Source of the DNA: Paenibacillus methanolicus
GTDB taxonomy: Bacteria; Bacillota; Bacilli; Paenibacillales; Paenibacillaceae
Length of the DNA stretch: 64,000 nt
Assembly: GCF_008124765.1 (NCBI RefSeq)
Contig: NZ_VNHS01000001.1
Coordinates: forward strand, 992,001-1,056,000
Reading direction: 5' to 3'
The position numbers and the translations under genes are program-made. Within the stretch, counting starts at the first letter, position 1. Each line of letters opens with the position of its first letter. Shown here one piece after another: positions 50,660 through 58,743 of this stretch. Under the pieces are notes generated by a model. It did not search any database and was not told the DNA's origin. It was given only the letters and a program-made list of their open reading frames with translations.

Positions 50660-51279
50660 GGGGTGCTCGAGATTTCCCACAAGTAGATCGAGGCGACCGA
50701 GCCATAGGGCGAGTATCGCACGCGGTATTCATCGAATTGAGCCTTCGTCAATTCGGGCAGGCCGTACAGCTTCATCATTCCGCGCCGGATCGCGACGTCG
50801 CCCCAGCTGACGACGTCCGGACGTTCGAGCGAGCCGATGAGCAGCATCTCCGCCGTCCATCGTCCAATTCCCTTTAATGCCGTTAACGATTGAATGACTT
50901 CGGCGTCCGATCGTTCGTTCAGCCGGCCTAGGTCAAGTTCTCCGTCTAACTCGGCGCAAGCGATCGCGCGAATTGTCGCCGCCTTGCGCATCGTGACGCC
51001 GCATTCTCGAAGCGCTTCAACGGGCAGCTCCGCCACGCGGCTAGGCGTCATCTCGCCTACCCGTTGCTGCATCCGCAGCCAAATTGCGTCCGCCGCCTTA
51101 ACCGAGATCAGCTGGCCGACGACCGCATGCGCGAGCGCGCCGAACGGATCCGGGATGATCGTGCGTTCGATGCGCCCTATTCGCGAGATCGCCTCTCCCA
51201 TATTACGGTCTTCCCGCATCAAATGCGCGATCTCGGCTTCGCCGTAGTCGAAAGTCTTCGTCGTCACGTACCGCATCAT
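50656..51279 (-). CDS. DNA-3-methyladenine glycosylase, AlkA-like
   Basis: A 207-residue HhH-GPD base-excision glycosylase. FGALAHAVVGQLISVKAADAIW begins the fold; the helix-hairpin-helix is LKGIGRWTAEMLLIG (135-149) and the catalytic Asp161 is in WGDVAIRRGM. It is short because it lacks the N-terminal TBP-like domain of E. coli AlkA, as in Bacillus enzymes. It starts at the stop of the ogt gene in ATGATGA-type overlap (ATG at 51279 or 51276) and overlaps the alkD gene at its end. Confidence 0.93.
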   Translation of the reverse strand: MMRYVTTKTFDYGEAEIAHLMREDRNMGEAISRIGRIERTIIPDPFGALAHAVVGQLISVKAADAIWLRMQQRVGEMTPSRVAELPVEALRECGVTMRKAATIRAIACAELDGELDLGRLNERSDAEVIQSLTALKGIGRWTAEMLLIGSLERPDVVSWGDVAIRRGMMKLYGLPELTKAQFDEYRVRYSPYGSVASIYLWEISSTP

Positions 51280-51824
51280 CGGATCTCGCCGTTCGACGGC
51301 ACGCGTCGCTCCAGCTCCAGCAGATGGCGTTTCATCTCCAGTCCTCCGCGATAACCGGTCAGCGCGCCGTTCTTGCCGATCACGCGATGGCAAGGTATGC
51401 CGATCAACACCGGATTCGCGCCGATGGCGGTACCGACGGCGCGGACCGCATCGGGACGTCCGATGCGCTGCGCGATCTCCGAATACGAGGACGTCTGTCC
51501 ATATGGAATATCCAGCAGCGCCTGCCATACCTTCCGCTGGAACGGCGTTCCCATCAAGTCCAACGAGAGGGTAAATTCGCCCTGCTCCCCTTTCAAATAG
51601 GCGAAAACTTGCGCTGCATATTGGGCCATCGCGTCCTCGTCATTATCCAGCGCGACGCCGCCCGGGAATGCCCGTTTGAGCCCGCGCTCCAACTCCTCGT
51701 ACGAAGCGCCGGGCGAGCCGACGTAGCATAAGCCCGACGGACTTGCCGCAATCAAGAGCGGTCCCGGCTCAACGTCGATCTGCGCCCACCGGATGGAAAC
51801 CGGCATCGTTTGCGTCATCTTCAT
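51276..51824 (-). CDS. ogt: Methylated-DNA-[protein]-cysteine S-methyltransferase
   Basis: A 182-residue O6-alkylguanine transferase. The active site is PCHRVIG with acceptor Cys145; FQRKVWQALLDIPYGQTSSYSEIAQRIG and AVRAVGTAIGANP form the DNA-binding wing, and SGLCYVGSPG belongs to the N-terminal fold. Equivalent to B. subtilis AdaB/Ogt. ATG 51824 overlaps the ada stop; ATG 51818 has better spacing from GGAAGG and is also possible. Confidence 0.94.
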   Translation of the reverse strand: MKMTQTMPVSIRWAQIDVEPGPLLIAASPSGLCYVGSPGASYEELERGLKRAFPGGVALDNDEDAMAQYAAQVFAYLKGEQGEFTLSLDLMGTPFQRKVWQALLDIPYGQTSSYSEIAQRIGRPDAVRAVGTAIGANPVLIGIPCHRVIGKNGALTGYRGGLEMKRHLLELERRVPSNGEIR

Positions 51825-52450
51825 CCTTCCTTTCCGCTTGGTTCGATCTTCTGCATGGTCGTTCGGAATTCGGCCGGCGTCATGCCGGTCTTCCGCTTGA
51901 ACAGCGTCGTGAAGTACGGCACGTTCGTCAATCCGACATTGGCCGCCACCTCCGAGATGCTTAGTCCGGATTGCGCTAACAAGCTCCGCGCCTCGGCGAT
52001 CCGACGATGCTGAATATAGACGATCGGCGTCACGCCTTGCAGACGCTTGAACGTGCGGTGCATATGGAAGACGCTGCCGTGGCAAACCTGCGAGAGCGAC
52101 TCCAGCGACAGATCCTCCTGCAGATGCGCGTCGATATAATCGGTCATTTGATGAACCCACTCTTGGTCCGGCATTCGTTCGCCCGTCGGCTTGCAGCGCT
52201 TGCATGCGCGGAAGCCCGCGCCGGCGGCATCCCGGGCGTCGTCGAATACGAGCACATGGTCGCGCTTCGGCTCCCTTGATTTGCAGGACGGCCGGCAGAA
52301 GATGCGCGTTGTTTTCACGGCATAAAAGAACGTGCCGTTAGATGCGCCATCGCACGCGATAATCGCATCCCATTGTTGGTCGGACGCCGGCCTGCCCTCA
52401 CGGGGCCTATCCCGCTCCCCGCCGTTCGATCCGCTTTCGTTTGAACGCAT
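51821..52450 (-). CDS. adaA: AdaA-like methylphosphotriester transferase / AraC-type activator
   Basis: A 209-residue two-domain protein. Residues about 22-90 are the Ada zinc-methyl-accepting domain with four cysteines (Cys52, Cys56 in FCRPSC; Cys83, Cys86 in CKRC), and the YAVKTTRIFCRPSCKSR segment is typical. Residues about 100-200 are an AraC helix-turn-helix pair (LSLESLSQVCHGSVFHMHRTF, ISEVAANVGLTNVPYFTTLFKRKTGMTPAEF). Methyl transfer to the first cysteine turns the protein into an activator of its own operon. ATG at 52450 is preferred: GGAGGTGA lies 8 bases upstream. Confidence 0.94.
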   Translation of the reverse strand: MRSNESGSNGGERDRPREGRPASDQQWDAIIACDGASNGTFFYAVKTTRIFCRPSCKSREPKRDHVLVFDDARDAAGAGFRACKRCKPTGERMPDQEWVHQMTDYIDAHLQEDLSLESLSQVCHGSVFHMHRTFKRLQGVTPIVYIQHRRIAEARSLLAQSGLSISEVAANVGLTNVPYFTTLFKRKTGMTPAEFRTTMQKIEPSGKEG

Positions 52451-52472
52451 CCTACGCCTCACCTCCATTCCC

Positions 52473-52529
52473 ATTATACCTGCAAAAGCGAACTTATGTA
52501 CGTTCGTCGGATAGAAGCGCAAGATTGCG
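52473..52529 (-). promoter_or_regulatory. adaA promoter with Ada-box-like dyad
   Basis: A perfect -10 (TATAAT, minus strand, 52478-52473) has no recognisable -35, as for an activator-dependent promoter. CGCAAGATTGCG at 52518-52529 is a dyad (CGCAA-GA-TTGCG) within GAAGCGCAAGATTGCG, similar to the GCGCAA core of the E. coli Ada box, about 40 bases upstream of the -10. Confidence 0.5.
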
Positions 52530-52650
52530 AAAGCCGCCTCTCGCCTCCACGCCAGCCGCATGCCGGGCTTCCGTCCCCCGTCTTGCTTGACGACGCGCGC
52601 GCGTCGCTTGTACCATGAATCTACTAGCGTAATGATGGAGGGAGACTTAC

Positions 52651-52956
52651 ATGTATATCGCGCATTCCACGTTCGACGTCCCTCCGCACAAGGCGGACGA
52701 GGTCATCGCCATCTACCGGAATCGCTCCAAGACCGTCGACGAGGCGCCTGGCTTCATCCGATTCCTTCTCCTTCAGAACGAGCAGAAGCCGGGCGAATTG
52801 ACCGTGCATATGGAATGGGCGAACAAGTCGGATTATATGGCATGGATAACCGGCGAGCAGTATAAGCGCATTCAAGCGCTAGAGCGGCAATATCCCGACC
52901 CCGAGCTTGCCGGCGTGATTCCTTCATTCAGCAAATACAAGGTGGTGGCGCAATGA
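52651..52956 (+). CDS. ABM-family protein, HmoA/IsdG-like
   Basis: A 101-residue dimeric alpha-beta barrel protein. It opens YIAHSTFDVPPHKADEVIAIYRNRSKTVDEAPGFIRFLLLQ and has LTVHMEWANKSDYMAWITGEQYKRI, the layout of HmoA/IsdG haem-degrading monooxygenases. Catalytic assignment is not certain, since many ABM proteins act on other substrates. GGAGGGAG lies before the ATG and the stop overlaps the next gene by four bases. Other haem and iron genes lie within 10 kb. Confidence 0.85.
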   Translation: MYIAHSTFDVPPHKADEVIAIYRNRSKTVDEAPGFIRFLLLQNEQKPGELTVHMEWANKSDYMAWITGEQYKRIQALERQYPDPELAGVIPSFSKYKVVAQ

Positions 52957-53333
52957 GCGGACAGCCCGACATCCGGATGTACGACGCGATTATTCGGGAA
53001 GTCACGGACGGGATTTACGAAGCCTACCCCGAGCTGTTGGACAAATACGGCGAATCCGGCAAACGAAAATGCATCGAAGATAACGAGCATCATTGCCGAT
53101 ATTTGGAGACGTCGCTTGCGCTGAAAGACGACAAGGTGTTCACGGATTATGCCCTCTGGTTGAACAACCTGCTCCAACAGCGCGGCATGAGCGCCGATCA
53201 CGTCATCGACAACTTCGAGCGGATCGCAGCCGCGGCGCAGGGACGAATGCCCGAAGAAAAGCAGATCCGCGTCGCCGAGCTGCTCCAATCCGCCATCCGT
53301 TCGCTCCGAGGCGATGATCAGCAATCCCCCTAA
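52953..53333 (+). CDS. Helical protein of unknown function coupled to the ABM gene
   Basis: A 126-residue all-helical protein (YDAIIREVTDGIYEAYPELLDKYGE, KCIEDNEHHCRYLETSLALKDDKVFTDYALWLNNLLQQRGM, HVIDNFERIAAAAQGRMPEEKQIRVAELL split by short turns). The E-D-N-x-H-H-x-x-Y-L-x-x-x-L-x-x-x-D-x-x-x-F-x-D-Y-x-x-W-L run recalls the helical cap found before cobalamin- or haem-binding domains, and several His residues could hold a ligand. I do not recognise a family with certainty. It starts in ATGA overlap with the ABM gene, so a joint role is likely. Confidence 0.7.
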   Translation: MSGQPDIRMYDAIIREVTDGIYEAYPELLDKYGESGKRKCIEDNEHHCRYLETSLALKDDKVFTDYALWLNNLLQQRGMSADHVIDNFERIAAAAQGRMPEEKQIRVAELLQSAIRSLRGDDQQSP

Positions 53334-53341
53334 TGACGCGA

Positions 53342-53379
53342 AAGCCCCGCTAGCGGAACGCATTCCGCCTACGGGGCTT
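53342..53379. terminator. Terminator between convergent genes
   Basis: AAGCCCCG pairs with CGGGGCTT, with an inner CGGAA/TTCCG stem; it serves the ABM pair on the plus strand and perhaps the ankyrin-ABM gene on the minus. Confidence 0.7.
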
Positions 53380-53396
53380 GCTTCATTATACGAGCG

Positions 53397-54233
53397 TTAC
53401 GCTTCCGATGCCGCTTGGGCAGGCGCCGGAAGATGCGACGCGACGACTTGGTAGATCGTCACTTTGTTCCCGATAATCGGACTTGCCGACTCGGCCCCTT
53501 CCGCCTCGCCGTGACGTCCGCCGTGGCCATGTCCTTGACCGTGCGGCTGCGCTTGTCCTTGCGCGTTCGCCTGTTCGGCGCGTTTGGCGTGCGCGCCGCG
53601 GAAGGAATCGCTGTTCGCCCAGCCTTGGAAGGCCGCTTCGTTCTCCCACGTCGTGCATACCCGAATCTCTTCATTGCCGTCCGCATTCTCCGCGTGCAGC
53701 ACGTCCATTCGGATAAAACCCGGGAACGTATGGACGTTCTTCGGCGTGCGGAAACGCTCTAGAATCGCTTCGCCGTATCCCTTGCGCACTTCAATCCGGT
53801 TCTCCACTAGAATCACGATTCTCTCGCTCCCTTGCTCGTTAAGTTCGAATGACTTCAAATAGGCCGCCACATCCTGCGCCCGCTCCCCGCCCAGCAGGGC
53901 ATGCTGCTTCAGCGAGATGCCATGCGGTCCGCGGGCATGCGCCATCGCGGGGAACTTCTCGATCATGGACTGCACGATGTCCAGCTCTCCAAGCATCGCC
54001 GCCGCGAAAATATCCATTCGCGCGCCTTGCGCCAGCAGCCATTCCGCGATATCGCGCCGTCCGACGTGGGCAGCGGCCCCCAGGGCGCTCTCCCAATCGT
54101 CTCCGCCCCAATTCATGACCGCGTGAAGCAGCCCCGGCTCTTGCTGCAGCAGCGCCTGCACCGCCGGCAAGTTGCCATGGGCGGCGCCTACAAATTCTCG
54201 TACCAATTCCGTCGACAGCGGAACTCCAGGCAT
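53397..54233 (-). CDS. Ankyrin-repeat and ABM (HmoB/IsdG-like) fusion protein
   Basis: A 278-residue protein. Residues about 8-128 are three ankyrin repeats (LVREFVGAAHGNLPAVQALL, ALGAAAHVGRRDIAEWLLAQGARMDIFAAAMLGELDIVQSMI in two units). Residues about 138-265 are an ABM barrel (RIVILVENRIEVRKGYGEAILERF, HTFPGFIRMDVLHAE, VCTTWENEAAFQGWANSDSFRGAHAKRAE) interrupted by a Gly/His/Gln-rich loop at 222-242 (HGQGHGHGGRHG). The ABM half looks like HmoB/IsdG haem monooxygenases; the His-rich loop could bind metal. AAGGAGG lies before the ATG. It lies just downstream of the ABC importer genes on the same strand. Confidence 0.85.
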   Translation of the reverse strand: MPGVPLSTELVREFVGAAHGNLPAVQALLQQEPGLLHAVMNWGGDDWESALGAAAHVGRRDIAEWLLAQGARMDIFAAAMLGELDIVQSMIEKFPAMAHARGPHGISLKQHALLGGERAQDVAAYLKSFELNEQGSERIVILVENRIEVRKGYGEAILERFRTPKNVHTFPGFIRMDVLHAENADGNEEIRVCTTWENEAAFQGWANSDSFRGAHAKRAEQANAQGQAQPHGQGHGHGGRHGEAEGAESASPIIGNKVTIYQVVASHLPAPAQAASEA

Positions 54234-54264
54234 GTATGCGTCCTCCTTCGTATTGTATCTAAAT

Positions 54265-55089
54265 TCACCATGCGATTCCACTTGGACGCTCGCCTTCGCT
54301 AGTTCGAAGCGCCGCGATGCCGCTCGGCATAAACACGGGAACGCCGCCATCGTCGTAGACCTTCGCCTCGACGCCGAACACGTCACGGAAGAAGGCCGGA
54401 CGGAATACTTCCGCAGGCGTTCCCTGCGCGGCGATCCGTCCGTCCTTCACGGCCATGATGCGATCGCAATATCTCGCGGCCTGGTTCAGATCGTGAATGA
54501 CCATCAGCACCGTAACGCCGCGCTCCTTGTTCAAGTTGCGGATCAGTTCCATCAGCTCGAGCTGATGGGCGATATCCAGATAGGTCGTCGGCTCGTCGAG
54601 CAGCAGCAGCTCCGGCGTCTGCGCCATGCTCATGGCCAACCAAGCCCGCTGCCGTTCCCCGCCGGACAGCTGGCCCAGCTTCCGATGCTGCAGCAAATCC
54701 GTCTTCGTGGCCGCGAGCGCCCAATCGACGACCTCTTCGTGCGTCCCCCTGCATTCTTCGTACCACTTCAGATGCGGGTGCCGGCCCCGGCGGACAAGCT
54801 CCCGTACCGTTATGTCGAGCCCGGGATCGTTCGCTTGCGCCAACATCGTCATTCGTCGCGCCAGCGATTTCGTATTCATGCGGCGCACATCGTCGCCGTC
54901 GAGGCGTACGCTCCCGCGGTCGGGGACGATCAAGCGGGCCAGCATGCGAAGCATCGTTGATTTACCCGATCCGTTGGGACCGACGATGCCGAGCCATTCG
55001 CCTTTGACCGCCTTCAGCGAGATTCCGTCCACGACGTCGACGTTCCCGAATCGGCAGGCCAATTCTTCGGCAATTAGCGTCTCGTTCAC
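54265..55089 (-). CDS. FecE-type ABC importer ATPase (iron siderophore/haem/cobalamin)
   Basis: A 274-residue ATPase. Walker A is GPNGSGKST, the signature LSGGERQRAWLAMSMAQ, Walker B LLLLDEPTTYLDIAHQLEL, and the H-loop VIHDLNQAARYCDRI. The Leu-Asp-Ile-Ala-His-Gln pattern is typical of FecE/BtuD-type proteins. It begins in ATGA overlap with the permease stop. The substrate is iron-related to judge by the Fur boxes upstream of the operon. Confidence 0.94.
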   Translation of the reverse strand: MNETLIAEELACRFGNVDVVDGISLKAVKGEWLGIVGPNGSGKSTMLRMLARLIVPDRGSVRLDGDDVRRMNTKSLARRMTMLAQANDPGLDITVRELVRRGRHPHLKWYEECRGTHEEVVDWALAATKTDLLQHRKLGQLSGGERQRAWLAMSMAQTPELLLLDEPTTYLDIAHQLELMELIRNLNKERGVTVLMVIHDLNQAARYCDRIMAVKDGRIAAQGTPAEVFRPAFFRDVFGVEAKVYDDGGVPVFMPSGIAALRTSEGERPSGIAW

Positions 55090-56120
55090 TTCTGCACGCC
55101 CTTTCGAAGCAAATAGAGGAAGAACGGCGCCCCGATCAGAGCGAGCAGGATGCCGACCGGGAACTCGATGGGGTCAAACCAGCTGCGCGCAGCCGTGTCT
55201 GCCGCGATGACGAGCGCCCCGCCGCCGATACCGGAGACGGGAAGCAAAATCCGATAATCGTTGCCGGCCACCATCCGCACGACGTGCGGCACGACAAGAC
55301 CGACGAAGCCGACCATGCCGACGATGCTGATCGCCGCTCCCGCCAGCAGCGCGGCGAGCATGATGATGACCAATCTGCTGAGCTCGACCTTGCCGCCGAG
55401 CACCTTGGCGGCATCGTCGCCCAGAACGAGCAGATTCGCCTGTTTCACCAAGAAGATCGAGGCTACAACTCCGATGACGGCATACGGCAGCAGCGCATCG
55501 AAATGCGGCCAGCTGCGCCCGTTCAAGCTGCCGGACATCCAAGGCAGGACGGCCTGCACCTTCTCGCTGTTCAGAATCATCAAGCTCGACATCGCCGCGC
55601 CGAGCAGCGCGTTGACCGCAACGCCGGCCAGGATGAGGCGGATCGGCGACGCGCCGCCCTTCCACGCCAGCGCATAGACGAGCGCCGCGGCGGCCAAGGC
55701 GCCGAGGAACGCGGATATCGGCAAATAACCGATTTGCTCCGGGAACAAGATCATGATGAAGACGGCCGCCAAGCCGCCTCCGGACGAAACCCCGATAATG
55801 CCCGGATCGGCAAGCGGATTGCGGAACACGCCTTGCAGGAACGCGCCGGACAAGGCCAGGCACATGCCGGCGAGCAGGCCGGTCAGCACGCGGGGCAGAC
55901 GAAGATTCCAGACGATCTGCCTCGCTTCCGACTCGCCGCTCTGCGTTAGCGCCGTCCATACGTCGCGCGCTGGGGTCGAGATCGCCCCCGACATCAAGCC
56001 ATAGAGAATGGCAAGAGTCAACAGGATAAGACTGATACCTACGATGGAACCGTGCTTCAAGGCTTGGGCGGGCTGAGCCCGCCGAGCGCTGGCCGGGGTG
56101 TTGGATACGACCGCCGACAT
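55086..56120 (-). CDS. FecCD-family ABC importer permease
   Basis: A 344-residue permease with about ten TM helices. VWNLRLPRVLTGLLAGMCLALSGAFLQGVFRNPLADPGIIGVSSGGGLAAVF is the hallmark region (in pieces), and VGFVGLVVPHVVRMVAGNDYR is the coupling segment near the C-terminus. It pairs with the FecE-type ATPase and the stalk-domain binding protein. A single permease implies a homodimeric pore. Confidence 0.94.
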   Translation of the reverse strand: MSAVVSNTPASARRAQPAQALKHGSIVGISLILLTLAILYGLMSGAISTPARDVWTALTQSGESEARQIVWNLRLPRVLTGLLAGMCLALSGAFLQGVFRNPLADPGIIGVSSGGGLAAVFIMILFPEQIGYLPISAFLGALAAAALVYALAWKGGASPIRLILAGVAVNALLGAAMSSLMILNSEKVQAVLPWMSGSLNGRSWPHFDALLPYAVIGVVASIFLVKQANLLVLGDDAAKVLGGKVELSRLVIIMLAALLAGAAISIVGMVGFVGLVVPHVVRMVAGNDYRILLPVSGIGGGALVIAADTAARSWFDPIEFPVGILLALIGAPFFLYLLRKGVQK

Positions 56121-56124
56121 GGTC

Positions 56125-57402
56125 CTACTTCACCTGCAGCAGCAGTTTATTAATCGTCTCGATCGCTTGCGGCGCGCGCAGTCCCGGATTCGCCGCGAAC
56201 AGATCGGACGGCAATACTTCGAACTGATCGTTCTTGACCGCGTTCAGACTCTTCCAAGCCGGGTTCGATTCGAACTGCTTCTTGAAGCTCGCCTTCACCT
56301 CGGCCGCGTCGCCGTGCGTGATCAGCAGGATGAGATCCGGGTTCGCGCCGACGATCCGCTCTAAGCTAAGCTCGGCGTATTGCGGCATTTTGTCCATTTT
56401 CGGGAACGATGCCGCCGCGTTCTTGCCGCCCGCAAGCTCCAGGAAATTGCCCGGGTAGCTGGTCGGCAGCGCCACGACGAAGCTGCCCGGCGCGCCGTAC
56501 ACGATTAGCGTCTTCGGCGCCTCTTTCGGCTTCGACAGACCCGTGATCTGTGCGTTCATGCCCGAGACCAACTGCTCCGCCTTGGCCGATGCGCCGAGAA
56601 TTTCGCCGTATAGACGAATCGAAGCTTGAATGTCGGAATAGCTGTTGTGCGAATGGAACATCACCTGCGCGCCAAGGGACTCGATTGTCGCTTGCTGCGT
56701 CTTCAGCGACGGGTTCGCGATGACGAGATCCGGCTTGAGCGATGCCAGCTTCTCGAATTGAATGCTGTGCGCGCTGCCGACTTCCGGCACGGACGCCGCC
56801 GCTGCCGGGATCACCGGTCCGAGCGACGTGGACCGTCCGACGACCGATCCGCCGAGCGCGTAGATGATCTCCGTATCCGAGGACGACAGCGTGACGATCC
56901 GCTTCGGCTTCTGCTTCAGCGTGAACGCGCCGGTGCTCGTCGTGACGGTGAGCGTGCTCTTGATCGCGACGGTGCTCGTCGTCTTGCTGTAAGTTACCCA
57001 TTTGCCGAACGCCTCGGAGATAAGTCGAACCGGGACCAGCGTCCTGCCGCTAACCGACCGCGGCGCGGTATCCAGCTCCGTGCGCACGTCGTTGACGTAA
57101 GCGGTCTTGGAACCAACGGTCAGTTTCACTTTCGTGCCTGCATATGTAGCCGTTACCGTCTTGGTCGAGGCGTTCCAATCCGCCTTGCCGCCAAGCGCCG
57201 TAACGATGCTTCCGTAAGGAACGAGCGTCGTGCCGTTCACCGCTTGCGGCGAACCGTTCAAGGCGACCGCCATCCCGTCGAGCGTGACGCGGATCGAAGA
57301 TGCCGCCGTTGCGGCAGACGCCGCGTGGTTGAATACGGCCGAAGCCGGAGCGAGCAGTACAGCTGCCGCTAGAATGCCATGCGTGAGTACGTTGCGAAAC
57401 AT
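56125..57402 (-). CDS. FecB-type binding protein fused to a copper-amine-oxidase-like stalk domain
   Basis: A 425-residue secreted protein. A Sec signal peptide (about 1-31, ILAAAVLLAPASAVFNHAASAA) has no lipobox cysteine. Residues about 35-150 are a stalk domain of the Cu-amine-oxidase N-terminal type (RVTLDGMAVALNGSPQAVNG, GRTLVPVRLISEAFGKWVTY). Residues about 165-425 are a helical-backbone periplasmic-binding-protein fold (KRIVTLSSSDTEIIYALGG, FEKLASLKPDLVIANPSLKT, GANPDLILLITHGDAAEV). The stalk may hold it to the cell surface in place of a lipid anchor. Two Fur boxes overlap the promoter, so iron represses it. The permease and ATPase genes follow at once. Confidence 0.9.
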   Translation of the reverse strand: MFRNVLTHGILAAAVLLAPASAVFNHAASAATAASSIRVTLDGMAVALNGSPQAVNGTTLVPYGSIVTALGGKADWNASTKTVTATYAGTKVKLTVGSKTAYVNDVRTELDTAPRSVSGRTLVPVRLISEAFGKWVTYSKTTSTVAIKSTLTVTTSTGAFTLKQKPKRIVTLSSSDTEIIYALGGSVVGRSTSLGPVIPAAAASVPEVGSAHSIQFEKLASLKPDLVIANPSLKTQQATIESLGAQVMFHSHNSYSDIQASIRLYGEILGASAKAEQLVSGMNAQITGLSKPKEAPKTLIVYGAPGSFVVALPTSYPGNFLELAGGKNAAASFPKMDKMPQYAELSLERIVGANPDLILLITHGDAAEVKASFKKQFESNPAWKSLNAVKNDQFEVLPSDLFAANPGLRAPQAIETINKLLLQVK

Positions 57403-57426
57403 AAGATGATGATACCCCTCTCGGTT

Positions 57427-57475
57427 AATAATGATAATCATTTTCATTTACAGATTCTAAATGAAAATCATTCTC
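57427..57475. promoter_or_regulatory. Two Fur boxes upstream of the importer operon
   Basis: AATAATGATAATCATTTTC at 57427-57445 matches the 19-base consensus GATAATGATAATCATTATC at 17 positions; CTAAATGAAAATCATTCTC at 57457-57475 matches at 14. They lie 25 to 73 bases upstream of the binding-protein start. Confidence 0.88.
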
Positions 57476-57679
57476 AACGTAAATGGACATTTCAAGGATG
57501 TTCGCAACTATTTTACGTCATTAATAAAAAACCTTCATCTTCAGCCCATAGTTTCAGCCTGAAAATAAAAGCTCTCTCTCCTTTGCAATCTTACCGGTGT
57601 TCCATCGTATCCGGCTTTTCTTACGAGAAGAACCTGCGCAAGCCGGGGAGCTGCATTCATCGACTTGGCAGAACCTTTA

Positions 57680-58609
57680 TCAGCCGAATAGCAATTGAGA
57701 CGAATAGATAACCACCGATACCGTAACGCTGCTTAGAAACGTGCTCAGTATGACCGCTTTCGCAGCCAAGTCCGGGTGATTGTCGTGCTCGAGCGCCAGC
57801 AGCGAAGCGTTGCGCGACGTCGGGAACGCGCTGGCGATGAAGCAGGCTTGCGCCACGACGCCTTCCATGCCGAGCAGGCGAATGAGCAGGTAAGCCAATA
57901 TTGGCGACACTAGCAATCGGCCGACCATGCTGAACACGAGCAAAGACGGAATCGGCCGGATTCGGAGCGCCGCGCTTTGCGCCCCCAGCGTGAAGAGCGC
58001 GAGCGCCAGGAACGCATCCGACACGTTCTCGATCGGCTTCCAAAGATAGTCCGGCAGCTCGACATTCCAAGTGTTCAGCAGTAAGCCGAGCAGCACCGCA
58101 TAGAGCGTCGGAATTTTCAAGAACGCCGTAATGGCTCGCCATCCGCCGCCGCGATCCGCCGATACCGAATTAAGCATGCCGTAGCTGTACGTCAGCAAAT
58201 TCTGATAGACCGAAATAATGACTTGAACGGCCATGCCGACCGGCTGATGCTGAAAGACGAGTTGACTGACGGGCAAACCGAAATTGCCGGAATTGATCAG
58301 CACGACGTTGTTCTTGAACACGGCGGCGGACTTTCCGTCCATATTGTTCAGACGGAAAAAAACGGTCGACACCGCGATGAGCGAAAGGCTCAGAATGATC
58401 AAATAACCTGCCACTTGCCCGAACAGTCCCCACTCCACTCGGCTCTCGTACAGATTGGCGAAGCTGACGGCCGGCATAAGAATAAACGTCGTTAATTTCG
58501 AGAGCGTCTGCAAATCGAACTTAAACTTCCGATGCGCGAACAACCCGACGCCGATCAAGGCGAATACAGGAAAAATGATGTTGACGATAATCTGCACAAA
58601 TACGTTCAT
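57680..58609 (-). CDS. AEC-family (auxin efflux carrier-type) transporter
   Basis: A 309-residue membrane protein with about ten TM helices in two five-helix halves. IIVNIIFPVFALIGVGLFAHRKFKFDLQTLSKLTTFILMPAVSFANL is the usual start; MDGKSAAVFKNNVVLINSGNFGLPVSQLVF has the N-S-G-N-F-G motif of the family; VAQACFIASAFPTSRNASLLALEHDN and LSTFLSSVTVSVVIY close the second half. Bacterial members carry malate, malonate or other carboxylates; the substrate here is unknown. Confidence 0.92.
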   Translation of the reverse strand: MNVFVQIIVNIIFPVFALIGVGLFAHRKFKFDLQTLSKLTTFILMPAVSFANLYESRVEWGLFGQVAGYLIILSLSLIAVSTVFFRLNNMDGKSAAVFKNNVVLINSGNFGLPVSQLVFQHQPVGMAVQVIISVYQNLLTYSYGMLNSVSADRGGGWRAITAFLKIPTLYAVLLGLLLNTWNVELPDYLWKPIENVSDAFLALALFTLGAQSAALRIRPIPSLLVFSMVGRLLVSPILAYLLIRLLGMEGVVAQACFIASAFPTSRNASLLALEHDNHPDLAAKAVILSTFLSSVTVSVVIYSSQLLFG

Positions 58610-58743
58610 CGCTGGCCGGCTCCCGCTTCAATAAGTACGTTCCTTCTCTCGTTATCTCGCGAAATCGGCCTTATGGCAAGATTAAGGCTATTAACGACAT
58701 TATGCGCATTAACTTCACGGCCTTCACCCTTGCTCTCGCGCCA

